Origin: Candidatus Zixiibacteriota bacterium
Lineage (GTDB): Bacteria > Zixibacteria > MSB-5A5 > DSPP01
Assembly: GCA_022614805.1 (NCBI GenBank)
Contig: JAKEHY010000017.1
Span: forward strand, 62,001-126,000
Direction: 5' to 3'
DNA: 64,000 bases
Both the position numbers and the translations under genes were made by a program. Under the pieces are notes generated by a model. It saw only the letters and a program-made list of their open reading frames with translations, searched no databases and was not told where the DNA came from. Each line of letters opens with the position of its first letter. The first letter of the stretch is position 1. Shown here piece after piece: positions 16,999-24,556 of the stretch.

Positions 16999-17442
16999 GT
17001 GTACACGCTGTTAATCTTTTTGCACGTTATTGTGGCGGTTTGCCTGATTATTTCGGTTTTGATGCAGTCGTCCAAAGGCGAGGGACTGGCCGGAGCTTTT
17101 GGCGGCGGGACTTTTTCCTCCACCGTGTTCGGCGGGCGGGGCGCGGCCACCTTTTTGGTCCGCGCCACCGCGGTTTTGGCGCTCATTTTTGCGTTGACCT
17201 CCGTCGGCCTGACGGTGGTCAAGCGCGGCCCGAGGGTGGAAAGCGCCGTGCAAAAGGCGGCGGGGACGATTCCGATGCCCCAGCAGCAGACGCCGGTCAA
17301 CGTTCAGCAGGGACAGGACGCCCAACCGACGGCTGGACAGCCGGCCCAAACCGGCACGACGGCCAAAGAGCCGAACGTTTTCGACCCAAACGCCCCGGGC
17401 AGTCAAAAGCAGCCCGGGCAAAAGTCCTCGACGCCGAAGTAG
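16999..17442 (+). CDS. secG: Preprotein translocase subunit SecG
   Basis: Accessory subunit of the SecYEG channel in the inner membrane. Two membrane segments (about 3-20 and 52-72) flank the conserved cytoplasmic stretch SKGEGLAGAFGGG and the TFLVRAT segment. The tail after residue 75 is long, hydrophilic and rich in Pro/Gln, an extension often seen in this phylum range. The start is GTG at 16999 with AAGGAGG five bases upstream. tpiA-secG adjacency is common in bacteria. Confidence 0.93.
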   Translation: MYTLLIFLHVIVAVCLIISVLMQSSKGEGLAGAFGGGTFSSTVFGGRGAATFLVRATAVLALIFALTSVGLTVVKRGPRVESAVQKAAGTIPMPQQQTPVNVQQGQDAQPTAGQPAQTGTTAKEPNVFDPNAPGSQKQPGQKSSTPK

Positions 17443-17459
17443 TTCGATTCTGTTTCTTT

Positions 17460-17487
17460 GTAGGGGTTTGATTAATCAAACCCCTAC
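17460..17487. repeat. REP-like palindrome GTAGGGGTTTGATTAATC...
   Basis: Perfect 28-base inverted repeat, identical to the copies at 36297 and 41397: left half GTAGGGGTTTGATT, right half AATCAAACCCCTAC. It lies 17 bases after the secG stop and could also act as a 3' stem-loop for the secG transcript. Confidence 0.85.
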
Positions 17488-17565
17488 ATGAATCTCGCTG
17501 AAGCGTGGTTCTACGAATGCCGTTTTGCTCCCCTCGAAAAAATCATTTATATTCAAAATGAAATC

Positions 17566-17614
17566 GTAGGGGCACGGCGTGCCGTGCCCTTCCCTCTCCA
17601 CTTTGTGGAGAGGG
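17566..17614. repeat. GTAG-headed hairpin plus second perfect hairpin
   Basis: GTAG at 17566 starts a hairpin GGGCACGGC/GTGCCGTGCCC (17570-17589). Three bases on, CCCTCTCCAC-TTT-GTGGAGAGGG (17592-17614) is a perfect 10-bp hairpin. Together they fill the space before tRNA-Leu(GAG). Confidence 0.7.
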
Positions 17615-17638
17615 ATAAAGGGTGAGGTTGTAAAAATC

Positions 17639-17720
17639 GCCGAAGTGGTGGAACTGGCAGACACACCATCTTGAGGGGGTGGCGCCGTAAGGCGTGCGGG
17701 TTCGAATCCCGCCTTCGGCA
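17639..17720 (+). tRNA. tRNA-Leu (anticodon GAG)
   Basis: Class II tRNA of 82 bases: acceptor GCCGAAG/CTTCGGC, anticodon stem CCATC/GGTGG with loop TTGAGGG, long variable arm, T arm GCGGG-TTCGAAT-CCCGC. Anticodon GAG reads CUC/CUU. Acceptor, D and T arms match the CAG isoacceptor at 5885. Discriminator A, no CCA. Confidence 0.95.
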
Positions 17721-17816
17721 GATTTGTTTCTGCGGCAACGAAAATGCCGCCTTCGAAAAATCTACCTCCCCACTTCCACTTGGCAGCCTCAACCTTAGTC
17801 AAGGATAAGCTATACC

Positions 17817-17838
17817 CCGAGGCTAAAACCTCGGCTAC
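17817..17838. repeat. REP-like hairpin ending in CTAC
   Basis: CCGAGG-CTAAAA-CCTCGG followed by CTAC, i.e. a GTAG-headed hairpin on the minus strand. It is the only structured part of the 253-base gap between tRNA-Leu and glpX; the rest shows nothing recognisable. Confidence 0.6.
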
Positions 17839-17973
17839 TCAATATCACAAGAAGAACATAACCGCCCAAACCCCTATTGCTTCCAGCCTGAAATCCGGTA
17901 TTTTGGTATTGATGTCGCCACTGAAATTTCTCTGCAAAGCCGAACCTACTAGCGTATTCTCTAAGAAAGAACT

Positions 17974-18933
17974 ATGGACCGCAATTTAGGGCTGGAGCTG
18001 ATGCGGGTGACCGAGGCGGCCGCTCTTTCCGCCGCCGGCTGGATGGGGAAAGGGGATGCCCACCAGGCCGACGATGCAGCCGTGGAGGCGATGCGTAAGG
18101 CCTTCTCCGCCATACAGTTTTCTGGGGTTGTGGTAATCGGCGAAGGGGAGCGGGACGAAGCTCCTATGCTCTATATCGGCGAAAAGTTGGGGAATGGCAA
18201 ACCGCCCAAAGTGGACATTGCCTTGGACCCTCTTGAATGCACCAATTCGGTCGCCTTTGGCCGCTCCAACGCCCTTTCGGTGGTGGCGGCGGCCGAGCAC
18301 GGGCATTTTCTGCACGCGCCGGACACCTATATGGAAAAAATAGCAGTCGGGAAAGAGGCCCAAGAGGCTATTGACCTCTCCAAATCGGTGGAGGAAAACT
18401 TAAAAAATATTGCCGCTGCGAAACAACTGCCGGTGGAGAATCTGACCGTGGTGGTTCTGGACCGCCAGCGCCACGAGGAACTGGTGCGGCGGGTGCGCAA
18501 ACTGGGCTGCCGGATTCATCTGATACCGGACGGAGATGTTTCCGCCGCCATTGCGACGGCCCTGCCGGATTCGGGGGTGGATGTGCTTTTGGGCACCGGC
18601 GGAGCGCCGGAAGGGGTTCTGGCGGCGGCGGCTTTGCGCTGCTTGGGAGGAGGATTCCAGGGACGGCTGGTCTTCAGAAACGAGGAGGAAATCAAGCGCG
18701 CCAAGAAAATGGGCGTAAAAAACGTAAACAAAATCTATACCTGCGAGGAGCTGGCCCGGGGGGACAACATCATGTTCGCCTGCACCGGGGTAACCGACGG
18801 AGATTTGCTGAAAGGCGTCCATTTCTTCCACGGGGGCGCCGAGACTCATTCCCTGGTGATGCGCTCCAAAACCGGCACCTTGCGGTTTATTACGACCCGG
18901 CATACGTTTGACCGGATGCCGGACTACGAATGA
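17974..18933 (+). CDS. glpX: Fructose-1,6-bisphosphatase class II
   Basis: Hydrolyses fructose 1,6-bisphosphate in gluconeogenesis and balances the pfkA product. The 319-residue protein aligns with E. coli GlpX without gaps at the metal site: Asp33/34 (HQADD), Glu57 (VIGEGERDEAP), Asp85 and Glu88 (DPLEC). The residue after Glu88 is Cys89, where the family has Gly (DPIEGT/DPLEGT). Further signatures are LDRQRHEELV, IPDGDVSAAI and GTGGAPEGVLAA. The start has a weak AAGAAAG upstream. hpf follows 14 bases later. Confidence 0.93.
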   Translation: MDRNLGLELMRVTEAAALSAAGWMGKGDAHQADDAAVEAMRKAFSAIQFSGVVVIGEGERDEAPMLYIGEKLGNGKPPKVDIALDPLECTNSVAFGRSNALSVVAAAEHGHFLHAPDTYMEKIAVGKEAQEAIDLSKSVEENLKNIAAAKQLPVENLTVVVLDRQRHEELVRRVRKLGCRIHLIPDGDVSAAIATALPDSGVDVLLGTGGAPEGVLAAAALRCLGGGFQGRLVFRNEEEIKRAKKMGVKNVNKIYTCEELARGDNIMFACTGVTDGDLLKGVHFFHGGAETHSLVMRSKTGTLRFITTRHTFDRMPDYE

Positions 18934-18946
18934 AAGGGGAAACGCC

Positions 18947-19312
18947 ATGCAGCTTAGAATAACCGCCCGCCATTTCGATATGAACGGGAATTTGAAGGAA
19001 TTTACTGAAAAAAACTTTGCCAAGCTGGAACGGTATTTTGAAAACATCGTCGACTGCCACCTGATTTTGACCAAGGACCGCTACCAGCAGGTGGCGGAGG
19101 GGACCTTGAAGGTGTACGGCACGGTCATCACGGCCAAGGTGGCCACCAACGATATGCACGCTTCGGTGGAAAAACTGGCTGAAAAAATGGAAACCCAGCT
19201 CAAGCGCTACAAAGAGAAGCTGAAAACCAAGGACCAGAAAAAGCTGGGCCGGCTGAAAGCCGAAGCCGGGCGGGCGGCGGCCGGGGGGGAATCGCTGGAG
19301 GAAGAAGAATAG
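18947..19312 (+). CDS. hpf: Short ribosome hibernation-promoting factor
   Basis: Binds the 30S subunit in the tRNA/mRNA channel and supports 100S or idle ribosomes in starvation. The 121-residue protein has the beta-alpha fold signatures LRITARHFDM, KFAKLERYF-like FAKLERYFENI, and DMHASVEKLAEKMETQLKRYK. It ends soon after, so it is the short form that lacks the C-terminal dimerisation domain. ATG 18947 follows AAAGGGG; the earlier in-frame ATG at 18908 lies inside glpX. hprK starts four bases after its stop, as in several FCB genomes. Confidence 0.9.
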   Translation: MQLRITARHFDMNGNLKEFTEKNFAKLERYFENIVDCHLILTKDRYQQVAEGTLKVYGTVITAKVATNDMHASVEKLAEKMETQLKRYKEKLKTKDQKKLGRLKAEAGRAAAGGESLEEEE

Positions 19313-19315
19313 CCG

Positions 19316-20284
19316 ATGAACGCGCTGACGGTCGAGAGCCTGTATAACGAAAAAAAAGAATATCTCGAGCTGTCGATTTTGACCGGTCAGGCCGGCTTAT
19401 CCAAGCAAATTTTGAACAACGAAATCCACCGCCCCAGCCTCGCTTTGGCCGGCTTTACCGAGCGGTTTGCCTCCCGGCGGACCCAAATTCTGGGGGAAAC
19501 GGAAATGGCTTTCCTCGGAAGCCAGCCGCCCGACAAAAGGCGCGAAACCTGTATGCGCCTTTTTTCCTTCAACCTTCCGGTGGTGATTGTCTCCAAGGGG
19601 CAACCTCCTTCCCCGGAGCTTTTGGAGGCGGCCCGGGAATGGGACACCGCCGTTTTGAGTTCCAAGCTCACCACCACCGAGTTGGAAAGCCGCCTGGCGG
19701 TTTTTCTGGACCATGCCTTTGCCCCCACCACCACCGTGCACGGCTCGTTGATGGACGTGTACGGTGTCGGGCTTTTGTACACCGGCAAATCCGGGGTGGG
19801 GAAAAGCGAAACCGCCCTCGACCTGGTGGAGCGGGGCCATCGGCTGGTGGCGGATGATATGGTGCGCATCATCAAAAAGGCGCCGGAGGTGATTGTCGGC
19901 ACCGGCTTTGAGCTTCTGGGCCACCATATGGAGGTGCGCGGCATCGGGATTATCGACATCGAAAAACTGTTCGGCATCCGCGCCATCCGGCTGCAAAAGC
20001 GCATTGAGGTGGAGGTGCGCCTGACCATCTGGTCGGAGGAGGAGCAGTATGAACGGCTGGGGCTGGAGGAAAAACACACCGCCATCCTGGGGGTGGAAAT
20101 TCCGGTGGTCACCATCCCCCTTTCCCCGGGCAAAAACATCACGGTCATATCGGAAGTGATAGCGATGAACCATATGCTGAAAGTCTACGGCGAAAACACG
20201 GCGGAAGGGTTCGCCCAGCGCCTTTCGGAGGAAATCCACCGCCGCAAAATGACCACCCGCTACCTCGAAAGCGATTACGAGTAA
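19316..20284 (+). CDS. hprK: HPr kinase/phosphorylase
   Basis: Bifunctional Ser-46 kinase/phosphorylase of HPr-type proteins. The N-terminal half is the HprK_N fold; the C-terminal half has the catalytic VHGSLMDVYG with His142, the P-loop GKSGVGKS (157-164), VADD (180-181) and the signature EVRGIGIIDIEKLFG. The length (322) is normal. No HPr (ptsH), enzyme I or PTS permease is in this window. In Gram-negative bacteria without a full PTS the enzyme usually acts on a regulatory HPr/Npr; the partner here is unknown. The place between hpf and an MCE gene mirrors other FCB genomes. Confidence 0.93.
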   Translation: MNALTVESLYNEKKEYLELSILTGQAGLSKQILNNEIHRPSLALAGFTERFASRRTQILGETEMAFLGSQPPDKRRETCMRLFSFNLPVVIVSKGQPPSPELLEAAREWDTAVLSSKLTTTELESRLAVFLDHAFAPTTTVHGSLMDVYGVGLLYTGKSGVGKSETALDLVERGHRLVADDMVRIIKKAPEVIVGTGFELLGHHMEVRGIGIIDIEKLFGIRAIRLQKRIEVEVRLTIWSEEEQYERLGLEEKHTAILGVEIPVVTIPLSPGKNITVISEVIAMNHMLKVYGENTAEGFAQRLSEEIHRRKMTTRYLESDYE

Positions 20285-20314
20285 CCCCCTTCCTGTCGAT
20301 ACCAATAAGGGGGT

Positions 20315-21211
20315 ATGAGTCCAAAAACAGCGGAATGGAAGGTGGGGCTGGTCATTTTGGCCGCCGTCGCCCTTTTGATATACGGGATAATCTGGATACG
20401 GGGAGCCCGCTTCGGCCGGCAAACCTATCCGGTGGCGGTGATTTTTCCCAACGTCGGTTCCCTCTCCGCCGGCGACCCGGTTTCCGTTTCCGGCGTGCTG
20501 AAGGGAAAAGTAAAAAAAATCGAGCTCTATCAGGGGGATGTGCGGGTTCATTTTACCCTCGAAAAGGACGTGGTTTTGAAGAAAGACGCCCGCTTCACGG
20601 TGATGAACATCGGGCTGATGGGGGAGCGGTTCGTGGCGGTGGAAACGGGGAAATCGGATACCCTGCTTTCTCTGACTCCCTACCCCCGCGGTTACTATGA
20701 CACGGGAATCCCGGAAGTGATGGGGATGATGGGGCGGATGATGGACGAGGTCAGAAAATTGGTGGAAGCCTTGCGCGGCTCCATCGGCTCGCCCGGATAT
20801 CTGGAAAAACTGGCTTCCATCGCGGAACAGGCGGAAGATATGAGCAAAAGGATAAACCGGCTTTTGGCGAAAAATGAGGGCAAGGTGAACACGGCCTTTG
20901 ACGATTTGTCCCGCGCCGCCAGCCAGCTAAAGAATTCGATTGCTAAAAACGCCGACGCTTTCGATTCCACGCTTGGCAACTTACACACGGCCTCGCAAAA
21001 AGTTGCCCCTTTGGTGGACGGGCTCGATTCGCTTCGGCTCTCTTTCAGGCGGATTACCAACCAGATAGAAAAGCAGGAGGGGACCTTGGGCAAACTGGTT
21101 TTTGACCGGACGCTCTATGACCAGATGCGCAAAACCACTCGTGATTTGGATTCTTTGATTCTGGACGTAAAACGCAACCCCCGCCGCTATTTGACGATTA
21201 AAGTGTTTTAA
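20315..21211 (+). CDS. MlaD/MCE-family lipid transport protein
   Basis: Periplasmic, inner-membrane-anchored component of an ABC-linked lipid transporter. One membrane segment (about 8-28) is followed by an MCE domain (about 35-115, with YPVAVIFPNVGSLSAGDPVSVSG split over the typical FPNVGSLSAGDPV motif) and a long helical region (about 135-280) that may form a tunnel through the periplasm. No MlaE permease or MlaF ATPase gene is adjacent. The stop shares a base with the next start (TAATG). It ends KRNPRRYLTIKVF, like the second MCE protein at 63213 (KNPKKYVKLSIF), so the two are paralogues. Confidence 0.85.
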   Translation: MSPKTAEWKVGLVILAAVALLIYGIIWIRGARFGRQTYPVAVIFPNVGSLSAGDPVSVSGVLKGKVKKIELYQGDVRVHFTLEKDVVLKKDARFTVMNIGLMGERFVAVETGKSDTLLSLTPYPRGYYDTGIPEVMGMMGRMMDEVRKLVEALRGSIGSPGYLEKLASIAEQAEDMSKRINRLLAKNEGKVNTAFDDLSRAASQLKNSIAKNADAFDSTLGNLHTASQKVAPLVDGLDSLRLSFRRITNQIEKQEGTLGKLVFDRTLYDQMRKTTRDLDSLILDVKRNPRRYLTIKVF

Positions 21212-23274
21212 TGCCCCATTCGTTTTATTTTGCCCTACACAATCACCAGCCGGTCGGGAATTTCGATTCGGTCATCGACCTTGCGTTTGAAAAAGCCTAT
21301 CTCCCCTTCCTTCGGCTGGTAAAAAAGTTTCCGGCGTTCAAATTCGCTTTGCACAACTCCGGCATCCTGTACGAGTGGGCCGAAAAACGGAAGCCGGAGT
21401 TTTTCAAGCTCATCGAAGACCTGCTCGACCAGAAACAACTGGAACTTTTGGGGGGCGGCTTTTACGAGCCGATTCTCCCTTCCATCCCGGAGGTTGACCG
21501 AATCGGGCAGATTTTGAAAATGTCGGACTATCTCGAAAAACGCTTTGGGGAAAGACCCACAGGCATCTGGGTGACGGAACGGGTCTGGGAGCCGAGTTTG
21601 CCAAAAACCCTCGCCCAAGCGGGGATTACTTACACGATGCTGGATGACACCCTCTTCAAGTATGCCGGTTATGACGGCCCCTTGACCGCCGGGCCGCTTT
21701 TGACGGAAGACGAGGGGCGTTGGGTGTATGTTTTTCCGATTCTAAAGGAGTTGCGTTACAAAATCCCTTTCGGCCCTGTCGAGGAGGTCATCCATCAGCT
21801 TTTTTCCCAGCCCGAAAATCCCAAAAGCTGGGTCTATGCGGACGACGGCGAGAAATTCGGGAGTTGGCCGAAAACGTTCGAACACTGTTACACGAACGGC
21901 TGGCTGGAGCGGTTTTTGGCGGAAATTACCTCCCATTCCAACTCCCTGGAAATGAAATTTTTCAGTGCGGCCGCCGCCCCGCGCCAACCGGCCGACCGCA
22001 TCTACCTGCCCACGGCCGCTTACGAAGAAATGCTGGAGTGGGCCCTGCCGCCCAGGTTGCAACTGGAATACGAGGAGGTCAAGGAGCGAATTAAGCAAAC
22101 GGGCAACTGGGAAAAGGCCGCTCCTTTTTTCCGGGGTGGCTTCTGGCGCAATTTTTTGGCGAAGTACCCGGAAGTAAACCAGCTGCACAAGAAGATGCTT
22201 TTTGTAAGCGGACGGCTGCAGACGCTCAAGAATAAACCCAAAATTGACAGAAAAAGGTGGAACGAGGCGCAACACTTGCTTTTCAAAGGGCAGTGCAACT
22301 GCCCCTTTTGGCACGGGGTTTTTGGCGGGGCCTATTTGACCCATCTGCGGGCCGCCAACTACGAGGCCTTAATCGGCGCGCAAAACATCGCTTACGAGCT
22401 GGAGAACAGGAAACCGGTCGTCACCCTGGAAGCCATCGATTTTAATGCCGACGGCTGGGAGGAAACTGTAATTGAAACGCCAACCATCTTCTGCGTCATA
22501 GAACCTCGCCAAGGGGGATGTTTTAGCGAACTGGATTTCAAACCGAAGCAATTCAACTTGCAGAATACATTTACCCCCTACCCGGAGGCGTATCACAAAA
22601 AGCTGGCGGAGCAAACCGCCTCTGTTTCCGGGGCGGCCACCATCCACGCGCGCATGCAGGCAAAAGACCAGAACCTGGAAAAATATCTTCCCCCCGAAGA
22701 TGCCGCGGTTTGCCCCAATTGGAGCTTTCGTGAAAATATTGACGGCCACCCTATCCGCCTTTCTTACGAACCAAGACTCGAAAAACGCGAAACATCCGCC
22801 GCCGTTCTGCTGAAAGGAATCTGGGCAGCGGGACTTCTAATGGAAAAACGAATTGCCATTAACGCCGGCCGACCTCGATTACGGTTTGAATATCATATAG
22901 AGAACACGTCGGCTGAAAAGCGATCCATAAAGCTGGAGAGCGAGTTCAATTTCAATTTCGAAGCGCCGTATGCCACCGACCGGTATTTCAAAATCAACGG
23001 GCAAAAGCCATCCCGGCCGACTTTGGAAGTGGAGGAAAAGGCAGGGAATGTGACCACGGTTGAAATGATTGATGAATGGCGGAAGCTGACGGCACTTTTC
23101 CGGTTCGAGCAACCGATTAGCTTTGAGCGCCGCCCCATTTTCACTGTTTCACTTTCCGAGGGGGGCGCGGAGAAAACCTTTCAGGGCACCAAGCTGCTGT
23201 TCGGTTTTCCCGTCCACTTAAACCCCGGTCAATCAACCAAATCCAATTTCAGCTTGGAGCTTCTTTTGCTTTAA
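21211..23274 (+). CDS. Glycoside hydrolase family 57 (4-alpha-glucanotransferase/alpha-amylase type)
   Basis: Acts on alpha-1,4-glucans with retention. Conserved region 1 is FALHNHQP; the nucleophile is Glu123 in GIWVTERVWEP, the same number as in the Thermococcus litoralis glucanotransferase; the acid/base region is WVYADDGEKFGSWP (Asp211/212). The central LYHLRAANYEA-like segment (TNLRAANYEALIGAQNI region) and the C-terminal beta domain match DUF1925/DUF1926, so the whole architecture fits 4-alpha-glucanotransferase-type members (687 residues). No signal peptide, so it is probably intracellular and works on glycogen or maltodextrins. Its start is coupled to the MCE gene. Confidence 0.9.
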   Translation: MPHSFYFALHNHQPVGNFDSVIDLAFEKAYLPFLRLVKKFPAFKFALHNSGILYEWAEKRKPEFFKLIEDLLDQKQLELLGGGFYEPILPSIPEVDRIGQILKMSDYLEKRFGERPTGIWVTERVWEPSLPKTLAQAGITYTMLDDTLFKYAGYDGPLTAGPLLTEDEGRWVYVFPILKELRYKIPFGPVEEVIHQLFSQPENPKSWVYADDGEKFGSWPKTFEHCYTNGWLERFLAEITSHSNSLEMKFFSAAAAPRQPADRIYLPTAAYEEMLEWALPPRLQLEYEEVKERIKQTGNWEKAAPFFRGGFWRNFLAKYPEVNQLHKKMLFVSGRLQTLKNKPKIDRKRWNEAQHLLFKGQCNCPFWHGVFGGAYLTHLRAANYEALIGAQNIAYELENRKPVVTLEAIDFNADGWEETVIETPTIFCVIEPRQGGCFSELDFKPKQFNLQNTFTPYPEAYHKKLAEQTASVSGAATIHARMQAKDQNLEKYLPPEDAAVCPNWSFRENIDGHPIRLSYEPRLEKRETSAAVLLKGIWAAGLLMEKRIAINAGRPRLRFEYHIENTSAEKRSIKLESEFNFNFEAPYATDRYFKINGQKPSRPTLEVEEKAGNVTTVEMIDEWRKLTALFRFEQPISFERRPIFTVSLSEGGAEKTFQGTKLLFGFPVHLNPGQSTKSNFSLELLLL

Positions 23275-23298
23275 CGATTTTTTTCGTTTCTTTCCTCT

Positions 23299-24441
23299 AT
23301 GTCAATCGGGCTTTACATCCACTTTCCGTTCTGTTCCAAAATCTGTCCCTACTGCGATTTTTACGTTTTGCGGGAATCGAAAGCCAAACGGACAGCTTTC
23401 CTGTCCTATTACGAAAAAGAATTGAAGCTGCTCTCCGAGAGGAAACAAGAGCTTTTCAGTCAAAAACTGGAAACGATTTATTTTGGCGGCGGCACCCCTT
23501 CGCTCTTGGAAGCGGGACAATTTGCCATCCTTCTGAAACTGACAAAAAAATATTTTGCGGTCTTCTCCAATGCGGAAATTTCACTCGAAGCCAATCCCAA
23601 TGACCTGTTGGGTAACAAATCGGAGGCATTCCATCGCCTCGGCATAAACCGGCTTTCGATAGGCGTGCAGAGCTTGAACGAGAACGAACTAAAAGCACTT
23701 GGAAGAGAACATTCGGCCAGGCAAGCCGCGGAGGCCGCTCAAAATGTCAGGAATTCCGGCTTTGAGAATTTCAATATTGACTTGATCTTTGGCGTTCCCG
23801 GCCAAACGCTCATTTCCTGGGAGCAAACTTTGGAAAAGGCAGTTAAGGGGCGGCCCGCGCATATTTCGACCTACAGTTTGACTATCGAGGAACGGACTTC
23901 TTTTTACAAACTGCAACAAGCAGGCAAGCTGCAACTGCCGCCGGATGAGATTTGTCAGGAAATGTATTTAAGGGGAGTCGAATTTCTGGAAAAAGAGGGT
24001 TATGGGCAGTACGAAATTTCCAATTTTGCCCGCTCCGGTTTCCAGTCTCGGCACAACCGGAACTACTGGCAGCGGAAGAGTTATCTAGGTCTTGGCCCTT
24101 CGGCCCACTCTTTTTTCAGCAATCAACGCTGGGCCAACGTCCGCAGCCTTCCCATCTACCAGCGGAAGCTGGATGCCGGCCAGCCGCCTCGGGAGTTTGA
24201 AGAGGACATCGACCAAAGGAAAGCCATCGAAGAAGCGCTGCTTTTGGGCCTGCGGCAAAAGGAGGGGATTGGTCTGGAGAATCTGAAGGTGGAATTCGGC
24301 TATGATGTTGAGAAGGAAAAAGGAGCACTGCTTAATAGGTTGGCCGTCCAAAACTTCGTTCAGAAGGAAAACGGCCGGTTGCGGCTCACGCCGCTCGGGT
24401 TTTATGTCTCCGACAAGATAGTATCCGAACTTTTTCCGTAA
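23299..24441 (+). CDS. hemW: Radical SAM heme chaperone HemW
   Basis: The 380-residue protein has the radical SAM cluster motif CSKICPYC (Cys12, Cys16, Cys19), the YFGGGTPSLL motif, LEANPNDL, and the GVQSLNENELKALGREH stretch (read here in two parts) typical of HemW rather than coproporphyrinogen oxidase HemN. HemW binds heme and hands it to target proteins. Length fits HemW. The only cytochrome-like gene in the window is the di-heme protein at 50 kb. No strong ribosome binding site is visible. Confidence 0.9.
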   Translation: MSIGLYIHFPFCSKICPYCDFYVLRESKAKRTAFLSYYEKELKLLSERKQELFSQKLETIYFGGGTPSLLEAGQFAILLKLTKKYFAVFSNAEISLEANPNDLLGNKSEAFHRLGINRLSIGVQSLNENELKALGREHSARQAAEAAQNVRNSGFENFNIDLIFGVPGQTLISWEQTLEKAVKGRPAHISTYSLTIEERTSFYKLQQAGKLQLPPDEICQEMYLRGVEFLEKEGYGQYEISNFARSGFQSRHNRNYWQRKSYLGLGPSAHSFFSNQRWANVRSLPIYQRKLDAGQPPREFEEDIDQRKAIEEALLLGLRQKEGIGLENLKVEFGYDVEKEKGALLNRLAVQNFVQKENGRLRLTPLGFYVSDKIVSELFP

Positions 24442-24556
24442 CCACCCGGCCGTTTTTTTCCGATACTAATAATAGAAGGGTGAACAAGCGTACGGCCTCT
24501 TTTTCACCGAATAATATGGCTTGTCGGAATGCTTTTCAACTCCTTTCTTATTGGGT

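Noticed and set aside
17744-17989. 81-codon frame upstream of glpX
   Set aside because: Overlaps a REP-like hairpin and the glpX start, with no ribosome binding site or protein-like features.
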